Below, in pieces: positions 1 through 6,966 of a DNA stretch of 13,013 bases (positions are counted from its first letter, which is position 1; every line of letters begins with the position of its first letter). This stretch comes from Treponema sp. (GTDB lineage: Bacteria > Spirochaetota > Spirochaetia > Treponematales > Treponemataceae), in the NCBI GenBank assembly GCA_018385415.1, contig JAHAZA010000073.1, positions 1 through 13,013 on the forward strand, in the 5' to 3' direction. The notes below the pieces were generated by a model, which was not told the DNA's origin, did no database searches, and saw only the letters and a list, made by a program, of their open reading frames with translations. Made by a program: the position numbers and the translations under genes.

Positions 1-17
1 TCATGGAGTGATATTTA

Positions 18-908
18 TTAATTTAATAACTTTTTTATTTCATTAATCTCTAGATTTACACAGCCCTTGCCTTCAAGATTTTTCATGAGAATTATTTTCT
101 GACATATTCCAGTAAGTTCATGTATTCCGATTTCAGGCTTTGCAAGATAGTCTACTAAGTCGCCGTTTATAAAACAGTTTGATTTTTCGAAGGTCTGGAT
201 AATTTTTTTACGCTTAGCATCAAAGCTTGGATATGGAATATCAATCTGGAATCCATTAATTAAAGTAACGAGCTTATCAAAGAATCCATTTTTCAAAGAT
301 GCCGGGGTAGTTAATGCCAGGCATATAAAAGCCTTTTTCTCCAGCAACTCAACTAATATATAATACAGAAATTCTTGAGTATATTCTTTATGATGCAGAT
401 AATCAAAATCATCAATGAACAAGCCATCCAGATTCCTGAACTTCTCCCTGAATACTCGGCTTGTCTTATTCTTTATCGAATCTACAAATTCATTAGTAAA
501 AGCTTCTGCCGAAATGAAGCAAATCTTTTTTGACGGATCTTTTTCCAGAAGATAGTTTTGAAAAGCCCGCATTAAATGAGTCTTACCTAGACCTGTTGGT
601 CCCCTCAGAATAACCGGATTAGTAGCCGAATAATCATCCAGCATTGATTTCATGTTAGCGATAAAGTTTGCATCATCTGTACAAAAATTGTCGAGTGTGT
701 AATCTTTTATTGGTGTACTATGGTCTGCTGTATAAGTAATCGGTTCTTCTTTTGATTCCGGTTCTGCATCCGATATAACAGTATGTGATGGTACCACCGG
801 TTGAATACTTTTCTCTACCGGATTCCGCTTTTTACTAATCAGAAAGAATCCAAAACAGGTTGATAAAGATACCAGAAATGAAATTACCGCACTTAAAATC
901 AAAGACAT
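18..908 (-). CDS. Membrane-anchored DnaA-type AAA+ ATPase (no DNA-binding domain IV)
   Basis: This 296-aa protein begins with one hydrophobic segment (residues 2-24) followed by KKR, which looks like an N-terminal membrane anchor with the bulk in the cytoplasm. Residues 30-66 are a Pro/Glu-rich linker. From about residue 68 it follows DnaA domain III: a YTLDNF start, Walker A GPTGLGKT (103-110) followed by HLM, and Walker B LFIDD (163-167). A late HELTG stretch matches the sensor II region RELEG of DnaA, with His in place of Arg. It ends there, so the helix-turn-helix domain IV that binds DnaA boxes is missing. DnaA, Hda, DnaC and IstB share this ATPase fold. Binding to DNA or a partner protein would need another element. 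It is last in a same-strand run, 61 bases after the preceding gene. ATG 908 has GGAGG six bases upstream, inside a hairpin. The ATPase class is secure, the role unknown. Confidence 0.85.
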   Translation of the reverse strand: MSLILSAVISFLVSLSTCFGFFLISKKRNPVEKSIQPVVPSHTVISDAEPESKEEPITYTADHSTPIKDYTLDNFCTDDANFIANMKSMLDDYSATNPVILRGPTGLGKTHLMRAFQNYLLEKDPSKKICFISAEAFTNEFVDSIKNKTSRVFREKFRNLDGLFIDDFDYLHHKEYTQEFLYYILVELLEKKAFICLALTTPASLKNGFFDKLVTLINGFQIDIPYPSFDAKRKKIIQTFEKSNCFINGDLVDYLAKPEIGIHELTGICQKIILMKNLEGKGCVNLEINEIKKLLN

Positions 909-913
909 AAAAA

Positions 914-945
914 ACCTCCGTCTATCTCAAAGTATAGACGGAGGT
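914..945 (-). promoter_or_regulatory. Perfect 12-bp hairpin burying the Shine-Dalgarno sequence of the DnaA-like gene
   Basis: Arms 914-925 (ACCTCCGTCTAT) and 934-945 (ATAGACGGAGGT) are exact reverse complements around an 8-base loop. In the minus-strand RNA the second arm carries GGAGGU, followed directly by six U and then AUG (908). The stem therefore covers the whole ribosome binding site of the downstream gene. A stem followed by a U-run also has the form of an intrinsic terminator, so it could attenuate transcription, block translation, or both. No alternative pairing partner was found by eye. The structure is directly visible, the regulatory role inferred. Confidence 0.8.
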
Positions 946-962
946 ACTATCATGCAATGATA
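946..962. repeat. Short palindrome, copy 1 of 5
   Basis: ACTATCAT starts at 946. TATCAT (948-953) and ATGATA (957-962) pair around GCA. It belongs to a family of short palindromes at gene boundaries in this window (4608, 6988, 11117, 12632). It lies between the Cys-rich nuclease-like gene and the RBS hairpin of the DnaA-like gene. Confidence 0.5.
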
Positions 963-969
963 TTATATT

Positions 970-1848
970 TCAATTATAAGGTTCTATCTTAAAATCAATA
1001 ATCCCATTTTTATTTTTTGTAGTCTTTATAATAAAGACCGAAATTTTTTCACAAATGATATCCATATCTTCTTTTAATTCGGTTTTATACTTATTGAATT
1101 CTTTATGCTGCTTAGAATTTTCAAAGAAACCAATTGCTGGCTTTGGTTTGCGTTTTTTCATGAAGGATTCTTGTTCCAATCGTTTTGTATCTAGTGTATA
1201 CGTTAGGATTTCAGCGAACATTCGTGCAAGGGTTTCAGTACTATTTTCCGGTTTTATTTCACAAGCATAAATTTGCCTTTTATACTCAAAAATTAAATCC
1301 ATACCTCCAACATTCTCGTATTTTTTTGTAGTAGGAAATTCATATTCTAAAATATCTACATCATTTGAAACATTATGCCATTTTGGTTTAAGAGAACAGC
1401 TTTTACAAGCGGATTTATCGGTATTCGTGGAATTATAATGATACATACAACGGCATATTGTTTTTTCTTTTGTGTCATCAGAAATCTTTCCCGCACATTT
1501 TGAATGATCAGGATTTTGTTCATCTTTTTGTATCTTTTTCCAAAGCAACTTTTCTTCTAGAAAAGTTGGATCTTTATAAGATTGTCGTATGAAGTTCGAA
1601 ATCTCTATTAAATTACTGGCATAAACTCTTTTTTCCCTACAGTTAATCTTTTGATAGTCCTTGTATAATTTATCCTTTTTAATAAAATCTATATATTTGG
1701 TGTCTACAATATCGCCTCTTTCATAACTAATTTCTTTTTGAAGAACCTTAATTTGATCATAGATGTCCCCATTTTGTATAACATATGAAGCAGTATCTCC
1801 ATTTTTTCTTCTGCAAGAAATTTTAATAACTTTGTACTCTGATGCCAT
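970..1848 (-). CDS. Cys-rich PD-(D/E)XK nuclease-like protein
   Basis: This 292-aa protein belongs to no family I can name. The C-terminal half shows a PD-(D/E)XK-type arrangement: a candidate Glu170, then GGMDLIF with Asp184, a predicted beta strand, and the E-x-K pair in CEIKP (Glu197, Lys199). This order is typical of restriction-endonuclease-fold active sites. Before it is a cysteine cluster (Cys118, 132, 134, 148, 151, with His137 nearby) that could hold zinc or an Fe-S cluster, as in some Cas4-like and AddB-like nucleases. The cysteine spacing does not match those families well enough to assign it. ATG 1848 has GGAG seven bases upstream. It lies 24 bases after the EEP-fold gene, in the same direction. 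Base composition is very AT-rich (about 25% GC in the line starting at 1681). Nuclease activity is inferred from motifs only. Confidence 0.6.
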   Translation of the reverse strand: MASEYKVIKISCRRKNGDTASYVIQNGDIYDQIKVLQKEISYERGDIVDTKYIDFIKKDKLYKDYQKINCREKRVYASNLIEISNFIRQSYKDPTFLEEKLLWKKIQKDEQNPDHSKCAGKISDDTKEKTICRCMYHYNSTNTDKSACKSCSLKPKWHNVSNDVDILEYEFPTTKKYENVGGMDLIFEYKRQIYACEIKPENSTETLARMFAEILTYTLDTKRLEQESFMKKRKPKPAIGFFENSKQHKEFNKYKTELKEDMDIICEKISVFIIKTTKNKNGIIDFKIEPYN

Positions 1849-1872
1849 ATATATACTCCAATTTCTTAAAAG

Positions 1873-2664
1873 TTATTGTCTTAATGCTAAGTGTACCATA
1901 ACAGGACAATGATCTGACCCATATCTATCATTACACTCAGAATGCAACCAATTATCTTTTGAGCCAACCATAGCTGATTCAATTTCAAAAGCATTTTTCC
2001 CTACGAAAATATAATCATTAAAATATGCTCTCGCTCTTGTGTCAAAGAAAGTTCTTATATCTTCTTCACCCAAAGACAAATTATTAAATTCATGATAGGC
2101 ACTATATAATTTCTCGCTTATTCCTTGTTCAAATTCCTTAAACTTTTCCTTTGCAAAAGAACTTGTTAATTGTGCACTCCAATTAAAATCACCTAACCAA
2201 ATAACTTTATTATCTGCCGGAAATAAATACTGTGAATATTCGGGGTCTTTCATAGCATTTAAAACAAACATCAAATAATCTTCATTCTGGTTTTGTGCTC
2301 TGTCTTTTGTTTTTGTCCAAATATGAACCAGAGTAAAAGTATCTAAAGAAACCTTATCAGTTACCTTATAAGGAACAACATAACGGAAACGTTCTTCGCC
2401 TTTGTATATTCGCTCAATTTTGTATTTATTTGAAAACAAGGCAATTCCTAAATCACCTTTATGATACCATTCATATTCTTTGTGATCTCCATACCAACTA
2501 TCTTGTAACTTGCCTAGAGAATTCTCTATTTCTGGAGTTATATCTTTCTCTTCGCATTCCTGAATAGCATAGATATCTGCATCTGCAAAGTTTTCATCTT
2601 TTTGTAATTTATGGACTTTATCAATAGTAAGTCCCATATGACAATTCCAGCTGACAATTTTCAT
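1873..2664 (-). CDS. Endonuclease/exonuclease/phosphatase (EEP) fold protein
   Basis: This 263-aa protein carries the full signature of the EEP superfamily (DNase I, exonuclease III, AP endonucleases, some phosphatases). It starts MKIVSWNCHMG with Asn7. Glu36 in IQECE is the expected metal ligand. WLGDFNW supplies Asp159 and Asn161, and SDHCPV near the end supplies Asp251 and His252. His114 in LVHIWT may be the phosphate-contacting His. Length and motif spacing fit a complete catalytic domain with no extra domain, signal peptide or membrane segment. Likely activity is metal-dependent phosphodiester hydrolysis, of DNA or RNA. A small-molecule or lipid phosphate substrate is possible, as the superfamily covers all of these. 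It sits between two PD-(D/E)XK-like genes. The RBS AAAGGAAAG overlaps the stop codon of the upstream gene, implying coupled translation. Confidence 0.85.
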   Translation of the reverse strand: MKIVSWNCHMGLTIDKVHKLQKDENFADADIYAIQECEEKDITPEIENSLGKLQDSWYGDHKEYEWYHKGDLGIALFSNKYKIERIYKGEERFRYVVPYKVTDKVSLDTFTLVHIWTKTKDRAQNQNEDYLMFVLNAMKDPEYSQYLFPADNKVIWLGDFNWSAQLTSSFAKEKFKEFEQGISEKLYSAYHEFNNLSLGEEDIRTFFDTRARAYFNDYIFVGKNAFEIESAMVGSKDNWLHSECNDRYGSDHCPVMVHLALRQ

Positions 2665-2675
2665 AATACTTTCCT

Positions 2676-3557
2676 TTACAAATATCTCTGCACAAATCTC
2701 TTCTGCTTTTCGTCTGTATATTTCAGAATTGAATGGAACTCTTTTACCGGTAAATAAAGGATATCAAAATCTTTTGCTAGAGCTGTTTTAATAAGCTTTA
2801 TTATTGGATTCATCTTCTCATAGAAAAGTTCAAATTCTCTATGTTCCAATTCTAATTGCAGCTTATATACAGTTCTTATCTCTTCGGGTAGTTCAGATTC
2901 ATCTGCTTCCCAGACTACATTTACCAGATAGACTTTTTTATTTTTCTTTTCTGGGTGATCGCGCAAATAATTATAGATGGCTAATGCATGTCTGAACATC
3001 TGGCATGAATCATACTGTGAAGAAGGAATTTCATTACCAACAGTTCTAAATAGTTCTGCCGAATCAGAATAAAAATATTTTGAAGTATATCTTATATATG
3101 ATTTTGCTAACTCTTTATCACTACTGTTCTGCAACCATTCCATACATTTTGATTCGATAAATATTTCACAGGACTCATTATGGAGCCATGCATCCAGATT
3201 TGCAGCATAAGGTTCATTAGTTTTTTTATTAATAACATTTATTGATTTATATTTTTTTTCAAATTCTTTTTTGTAGTTTCCTTCAGGAAGATACTTATTC
3301 TTTTTGAGTTCAACATCCTTATCTCCCAGAAGATTGTAAATCATTGCTGCAGAAGAACGAATCATATCAATTCTGCCCTTTCTAAGCTCATCTCCATCAC
3401 TGTTCTTATACTCAGTTTTAGTTTTACCTGACATAGGATGATAAAGATTTTTATCTATTTCTTTTGTCTGAAATCCTTTTATATCAGTGTCAGATATCTC
3501 GCCTGTTTCCAGAAACTTTCTTTTTAATACTTCACAAAAATAATCTAAATAACTCAT
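2676..3557 (-). CDS. PD-(D/E)XK restriction-endonuclease-like protein
   Basis: This 293-aa protein shows a likely PD-(D/E)XK core in its middle: Asp122 in ANLDAWL, then a strand ending in FIESK with Glu135 and Lys137, followed by a helix. Upstream is a Ser-Ser-Ala-Ala helix with NLLG (residues 68-78). The layout recalls the family annotated as PGN_0703-type restriction endonucleases, but that is from memory of its general pattern and is not certain. A Lys-rich N-terminal region and late helices complete it; there is no membrane segment. ATG 3557 has AAGGA about ten bases upstream and lies 23 bases after the WYL regulator stop. The EEP gene follows 11 bases downstream. Together they look like one transcription unit under the WYL gene. 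Low GC (about 22% in the line starting at 3241) contrasts sharply with the WYL gene. No methyltransferase is present in the window. Confidence 0.6.
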   Translation of the reverse strand: MSYLDYFCEVLKRKFLETGEISDTDIKGFQTKEIDKNLYHPMSGKTKTEYKNSDGDELRKGRIDMIRSSAAMIYNLLGDKDVELKKNKYLPEGNYKKEFEKKYKSINVINKKTNEPYAANLDAWLHNESCEIFIESKCMEWLQNSSDKELAKSYIRYTSKYFYSDSAELFRTVGNEIPSSQYDSCQMFRHALAIYNYLRDHPEKKNKKVYLVNVVWEADESELPEEIRTVYKLQLELEHREFELFYEKMNPIIKLIKTALAKDFDILYLPVKEFHSILKYTDEKQKRFVQRYL

Positions 3558-3580
3558 CTCGATTTATTCCTTCTTCTATT

Positions 3581-4573
3581 CTACACCCCATTGGCCAAAC
3601 GTGCCATTTGTTTTACGTTCTTGCCCCACTCTTTGACCAGCCACTCTGGTTCGAGAGGCTGCACGTACATGCCGTGGCTCAAGGTCCAGCCGAGGATTGG
3701 GTATTCCTGATTGCTGGTGAAGGTCATGAGGGTGCTGCCGTCGGGCTGCGTTTCGAACTGCTGGTCTTCAGCCCAGTTGTAAGTTTTGATGTAGTTCAGT
3801 GTTTTGGACGAAGTGATTTTCAATTTGTACTGCCAGGTTTCTTTGCCTATGTAACGACGGAAGTTGCCCTTGGCTCTTTTTGAATATTCAAAATCTGGTG
3901 GAAGCTCGAAGGTTCTCGGATCAATCTTGAGATTGTGGATTCCAGGCAGATTGAAAAAGCGGGTCCCCTTTTCTTTTGGATAATACGAGTACAAGCTCCA
4001 CATTCCTTCACTGTAAATCAGCTGCCAGGGAGCAACTACAAAGGGCTCGTCAAAATCCAGATAATTAAAGCTCACGTAATTATTCTTGGCCATGGCCTCT
4101 TCCAGCATGGACCATATGTCATCATCAATCTTTACAGGATCCATTCCCAAAAACATGATACGATTCGAGAGCTTCTTAGCATTCAGCTTTGAATCATCCT
4201 CGATATTATCCGACAGCGAAGAAAAGACCTCGATGGCCTGCTTGTAAATTGGAGTGTCCTTAATCAGCTTCAAAAGATTCGACATAAGTCTGGCAGCAAT
4301 TATCTGCTTTTCGGATGTAAGCATTGCAGGAATACGGAAGGACGGCCGGGTGTAATAAAAGCCCTTTTCAATCCTGTCATACTGCAGGATATCCTCGGCT
4401 CCAAACTTCATTCGCAAATCACGAAGATCACGGTTTATAGTTGGGATAGAAGCTTCTGTCTCTCGGGCAAAATCTTCCACACTCGGATAATGCATATGCG
4501 AAATCATATAGTCAATTTTTAAGATACGTTCATAGCCGTTTAAGTACTGTTTCTTTACCTTTTCTTTTGCCAT
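3581..4573 (-). CDS. WYL-domain HTH transcriptional regulator
   Basis: I place the start at ATG 4573 (330 aa) because AAAGGAGGAGAAGTT precedes it. An in-frame ATG at 4618 lies inside a palindrome with no RBS and adds 15 unrelated residues. Residues 14-65 form a DeoR/HTH_11-like winged helix with a recognition helix near SIPTINRDLRDLR (42-54). The WYL domain covers about 165-225: VAPWQLIYSEGMWSLYSY, where WSL (192-194) replaces the canonical WYL triplet, then the conserved RFFNL. A WCX-like C-terminal region follows. WYL proteins usually repress or activate in response to a ligand, often oligonucleotides, and frequently control phage-defence operons. It stands between the FlhA/FlhB-like cluster and the nuclease genes and could regulate either. 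Its GC content (57% in the line starting at 3661) resembles MoxR and VWA rather than the nucleases. Confidence 0.9.
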   Translation of the reverse strand: MAKEKVKKQYLNGYERILKIDYMISHMHYPSVEDFARETEASIPTINRDLRDLRMKFGAEDILQYDRIEKGFYYTRPSFRIPAMLTSEKQIIAARLMSNLLKLIKDTPIYKQAIEVFSSLSDNIEDDSKLNAKKLSNRIMFLGMDPVKIDDDIWSMLEEAMAKNNYVSFNYLDFDEPFVVAPWQLIYSEGMWSLYSYYPKEKGTRFFNLPGIHNLKIDPRTFELPPDFEYSKRAKGNFRRYIGKETWQYKLKITSSKTLNYIKTYNWAEDQQFETQPDGSTLMTFTSNQEYPILGWTLSHGMYVQPLEPEWLVKEWGKNVKQMARLANGV

Positions 4574-4607
4574 AACTTCTCCTCCTTTACTGCTAATATA
4601 ATATGGG

Positions 4608-4632
4608 CAGACTATCATTGTTCGATAGTCTG
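4608..4632. repeat. Short palindrome, copy 2 of 5 (9-bp perfect arms)
   Basis: CAGACTATC (4608-4616) and GATAGTCTG (4624-4632) are perfect inverted arms around a 7-base loop. The TGA stop of the 401-aa FlhB-like gene lies inside it. Bases 4611-4634 are identical to 6991-7014 at the end of the other FlhB-like gene. No U-run follows on the minus strand, so it does not look like a terminator. Confidence 0.75.
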
Positions 4633-5820
4633 AAATTTTTCATCAAAATATTTCTGATTATATTTTTTCCGGCGAGACCAGAAATTCCATTTCTTAAGGA
4701 CCTTTGGTTCTTCAATAAATTTCTTGAAGGCATCTGGATTCCGCATAAACTCGTTATAGGTAATACAGACTTCAAACATCATTGGTCCCTGTAGTTTTTT
4801 TCTTGATTTTTCCTTCTTATTTGAACTCGGTAAATTCTTAAAGATAAGCTTGTATTTCGAGCTTTGCTTAATTGTATTCGTTTCTGTTTCTGGTTCTGCT
4901 GGCTCTTTCTCTTTCAAATAAACCATAACCTGAGTTTTCATTGAATCATCGATACCATATTCAATACCGGTATAGTTGTAATTCATTGTCAGCATTGTTT
5001 TTATAGAATTATTGGCGATATCAAAAAGACGGGGATTTATTTCAAATTCCTTACAAAAGATTTCTACATCCTTCCGCAATTTTTCATTGCTGGTTTTTAT
5101 GAGCATCTTTATATATTCAACCGCAACAGAAGCTTCGCTTAATTCAAAGTTCTTAAACATACATCTGTTACCGATATAGATTTTCTGATCTGGCATTGAA
5201 ACCATTGCCATTACCCATAAATCAAATTCATACTCTTCAAGAACCGTTTCAAGATAAAACTCATATGTTCCTTTAGCGGCATTATGAATGACTTTATAAT
5301 CAAAACCACTTTCTTCTGCAATTTTCGGAATAGCTTTATGAATTCGTTCTAAGGCCTTATCTGCTGAATCTTGAATTTCAGATTCCTTAATTTTTTTCTT
5401 CAAGAATTTCTTTTCAGAACTTTTGCAGATATCTGATTCCAGCTGATATAATTGAGTCCTTACATCTAAATATAACTCTTCATCAAAATCTTCTTCATCC
5501 TTACGATTCTTAAACTTATCAAGATGTGAATAAACTACGGCCACTTCATTCATGTATTTCACATCTATGTAGTCGCCTTCCTTTGTATCCTGAAACAAAG
5601 CTCTGGCAAGGAGCTTATTCTCCACACATGGAACAGGCATTAATTCGAGAGCCTTTGATAAATAATAATTAAAGCCCCAGTCACATTTGAAGAGAACTAT
5701 CGGCCGGTCAAATTTTACCTCATCATAATAAAGGCCAACAAACTGCATCTGCCCGTTCGTGAGAATTACATCGCATCTGTTAATTGCTGCCAGGACATGG
5801 TTCATTGACTTTAATTTCAT
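4615..5820 (-). CDS. Soluble FlhB_C-like protein with C-terminal extension; NPTH site replaced by NGQM
   Basis: Residues 14-100 of this 401-aa protein align with the cytoplasmic switch domain of FlhB/YscU: CDVILTN, then V-G-L-x-Y-D-E, VPCVENKLLARALF (matching VPxxExxxLARALY) and a final EVAVVY helix. FlhB cleaves itself at N-P-T-H; here the site is N22-G-Q-M25, so cleavage is not expected. The membrane half of FlhB is absent and there is no hydrophobic segment. Residues 110-270 are charged and helical and resemble the 240- and 237-aa proteins. Residues 267-372 carry a module shared with three other proteins here, split by a Lys/Glu-rich insert (303-343). The tail KYNQKYFDEKF matches the 236-aa paralogue. 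ATG 5820 has AGGAG about 11 bases upstream. The gene overlaps the FlhA-like gene by 41 bases, implying coupled translation and probable partnership with it. Confidence 0.8.
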   Translation of the reverse strand: MKLKSMNHVLAAINRCDVILTNGQMQFVGLYYDEVKFDRPIVLFKCDWGFNYYLSKALELMPVPCVENKLLARALFQDTKEGDYIDVKYMNEVAVVYSHLDKFKNRKDEEDFDEELYLDVRTQLYQLESDICKSSEKKFLKKKIKESEIQDSADKALERIHKAIPKIAEESGFDYKVIHNAAKGTYEFYLETVLEEYEFDLWVMAMVSMPDQKIYIGNRCMFKNFELSEASVAVEYIKMLIKTSNEKLRKDVEIFCKEFEINPRLFDIANNSIKTMLTMNYNYTGIEYGIDDSMKTQVMVYLKEKEPAEPETETNTIKQSSKYKLIFKNLPSSNKKEKSRKKLQGPMMFEVCITYNEFMRNPDAFKKFIEEPKVLKKWNFWSRRKKYNQKYFDEKFQTIEQ

Positions 5821-6928
5821 CTACCACTAACTCCTCTTCAATTACAATGTTATAGTCCTTATATATCGAGTAAAGTTCTACATCAGATATACAGGCCCAG
5901 TTTCCAAAATATTGCTTTACATATTCAGCCAAGGATGTTCTCATATTACTTACAGCCAGGAACACCGGTTCATAACCATTTTCTTTCATAAGGTCTGATT
6001 TCTTCGTTATCTCTTCCTTCAATCTATTGCTTTCTTCCGGGGTCAAGGCAAGATAAGGCAATTCATTTTTTGCTTGTGGTATAAAAATATGGTCAAGCAA
6101 GGCTTCTGCCAATGGAAGAGAAACTCTAATTACGTGGAATATTTTTTTATCATCTGCAAGCTTCGGCAAAAATTCCCAGGCAAGTTTCTCCCTGACCTTT
6201 TCCATCAATTCAGACAGTCTCTTTTGTTTTTCAAGATTATCCGCTATTGCTTCCAGAATTGAATTTATATCCCGGATACTTATACCTTCTTCCAGCAGCC
6301 AGTTCAGAATTGTTTTAAATTTTGAAGTTGAAAAATTGTGCATAAAAAAAACATCATCAACAACATCCGGATTCCTGTCACGAACCTTGTTAATAAGTGT
6401 ATTCACCATGCACTGATCCAGAAATTTTGTAAGATTCTTTTTGATTACTTCTTTTAGATGAGTTCGGATGACAATTTCCAAATCTGCAACAACATAGCCT
6501 GCAGATGCAGCTTCTTCTCTTCTATCTTCTGGTAAAAAAATAGCGTCCATACCAAATGAAGGTTCTATTGTCTTTTCTCCAACTAATTCCTTAGTAACAG
6601 ACCCTGTATCTATGCATAAACAATAACCTGGTTTTGCTTTTTCAAATTTTGTTATCTCTGCACCATGTAATAAAAGCCTGTAATCATAAGGTTCGATACA
6701 CATATTATCTCGGATATGAAAGACAGGAAGCGTCAAACCATATTCCCCATCAATTTCATTTCGAAGATGTTTTATTTCGTCTAATAATGGAGCTTCCCCT
6801 TCTACTAACGGAATTAATCCATATCCTAATTCTAGTACCAGTTCAAATGGCTGCTGCCCAAACTCTCTATAATCTTTATAAGGATGATATTTCCACCAAT
6901 CCCGTCTTCTTCTTTTTCTAACTGCCAT
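5780..6928 (-). CDS. Soluble FlhA_C-like protein (FHIPEP cytoplasmic domain, no membrane region)
   Basis: I choose ATG 6928 (382 aa), preceded by AAAGGTGAT; a TTG six codons upstream has no RBS. After a basic N-terminus (RKRRRR, 4-9), residues 28-370 follow the cytoplasmic domain of FlhA closely: LELGYGLIPLV (32-42), HIRDN (71-75), a D-Y-R-L strand near 82, EPSFGMDAIF (122-131), GYVV...THL (144-158), and ISIRDINSILEAI (216-228). In FlhA this domain forms a nine-membered ring under the export gate and docks chaperone-substrate complexes. The eight-helix membrane half is absent, so this protein should be soluble. It is the better conserved of the two copies. It overlaps the FlhB-like gene downstream by 41 bases and follows the first FlhA/FlhB-like pair by 38. 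Homology is very clear. A role outside secretion is inferred from the missing membrane half and the MoxR-VWA context. Confidence 0.9.
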   Translation of the reverse strand: MAVRKRRRRDWWKYHPYKDYREFGQQPFELVLELGYGLIPLVEGEAPLLDEIKHLRNEIDGEYGLTLPVFHIRDNMCIEPYDYRLLLHGAEITKFEKAKPGYCLCIDTGSVTKELVGEKTIEPSFGMDAIFLPEDRREEAASAGYVVADLEIVIRTHLKEVIKKNLTKFLDQCMVNTLINKVRDRNPDVVDDVFFMHNFSTSKFKTILNWLLEEGISIRDINSILEAIADNLEKQKRLSELMEKVREKLAWEFLPKLADDKKIFHVIRVSLPLAEALLDHIFIPQAKNELPYLALTPEESNRLKEEITKKSDLMKENGYEPVFLAVSNMRTSLAEYVKQYFGNWACISDVELYSIYKDYNIVIEEELVVDEIKVNEPCPGSN

Positions 6929-6966
6929 TTCATCACCTTTAATCAACTAAAAAAATCGTCTCTTTT

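Noticed and set aside
1..17. Start of a further gene (ATG at 4-2 on the minus strand)
   Set aside because: No RBS is visible and too little sequence remains to judge it.
3464..3883. A plus-strand reading frame of 139 codons
   Set aside because: It runs antisense through the WYL gene and the PD-(D/E)XK-like gene, has no recognisable motif, and the minus-strand genes there are well supported. Other plus-strand frames are rejected on the same grounds.
4574..4618. Longer WYL protein starting at ATG 4618
   Set aside because: That ATG is part of a palindrome without an RBS, while ATG 4573 has AAAGGAGG at a good distance.
4608..4632. Intrinsic terminator after the 401-aa gene
   Set aside because: The stem is good but no U-run follows on the minus strand, and the same element lies inside coding sequence at 6988.
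6929..6946. TTG start for the second FlhA-like protein
   Set aside because: The sequence after it (AAAGGTGAT) is itself the RBS for ATG 6928.
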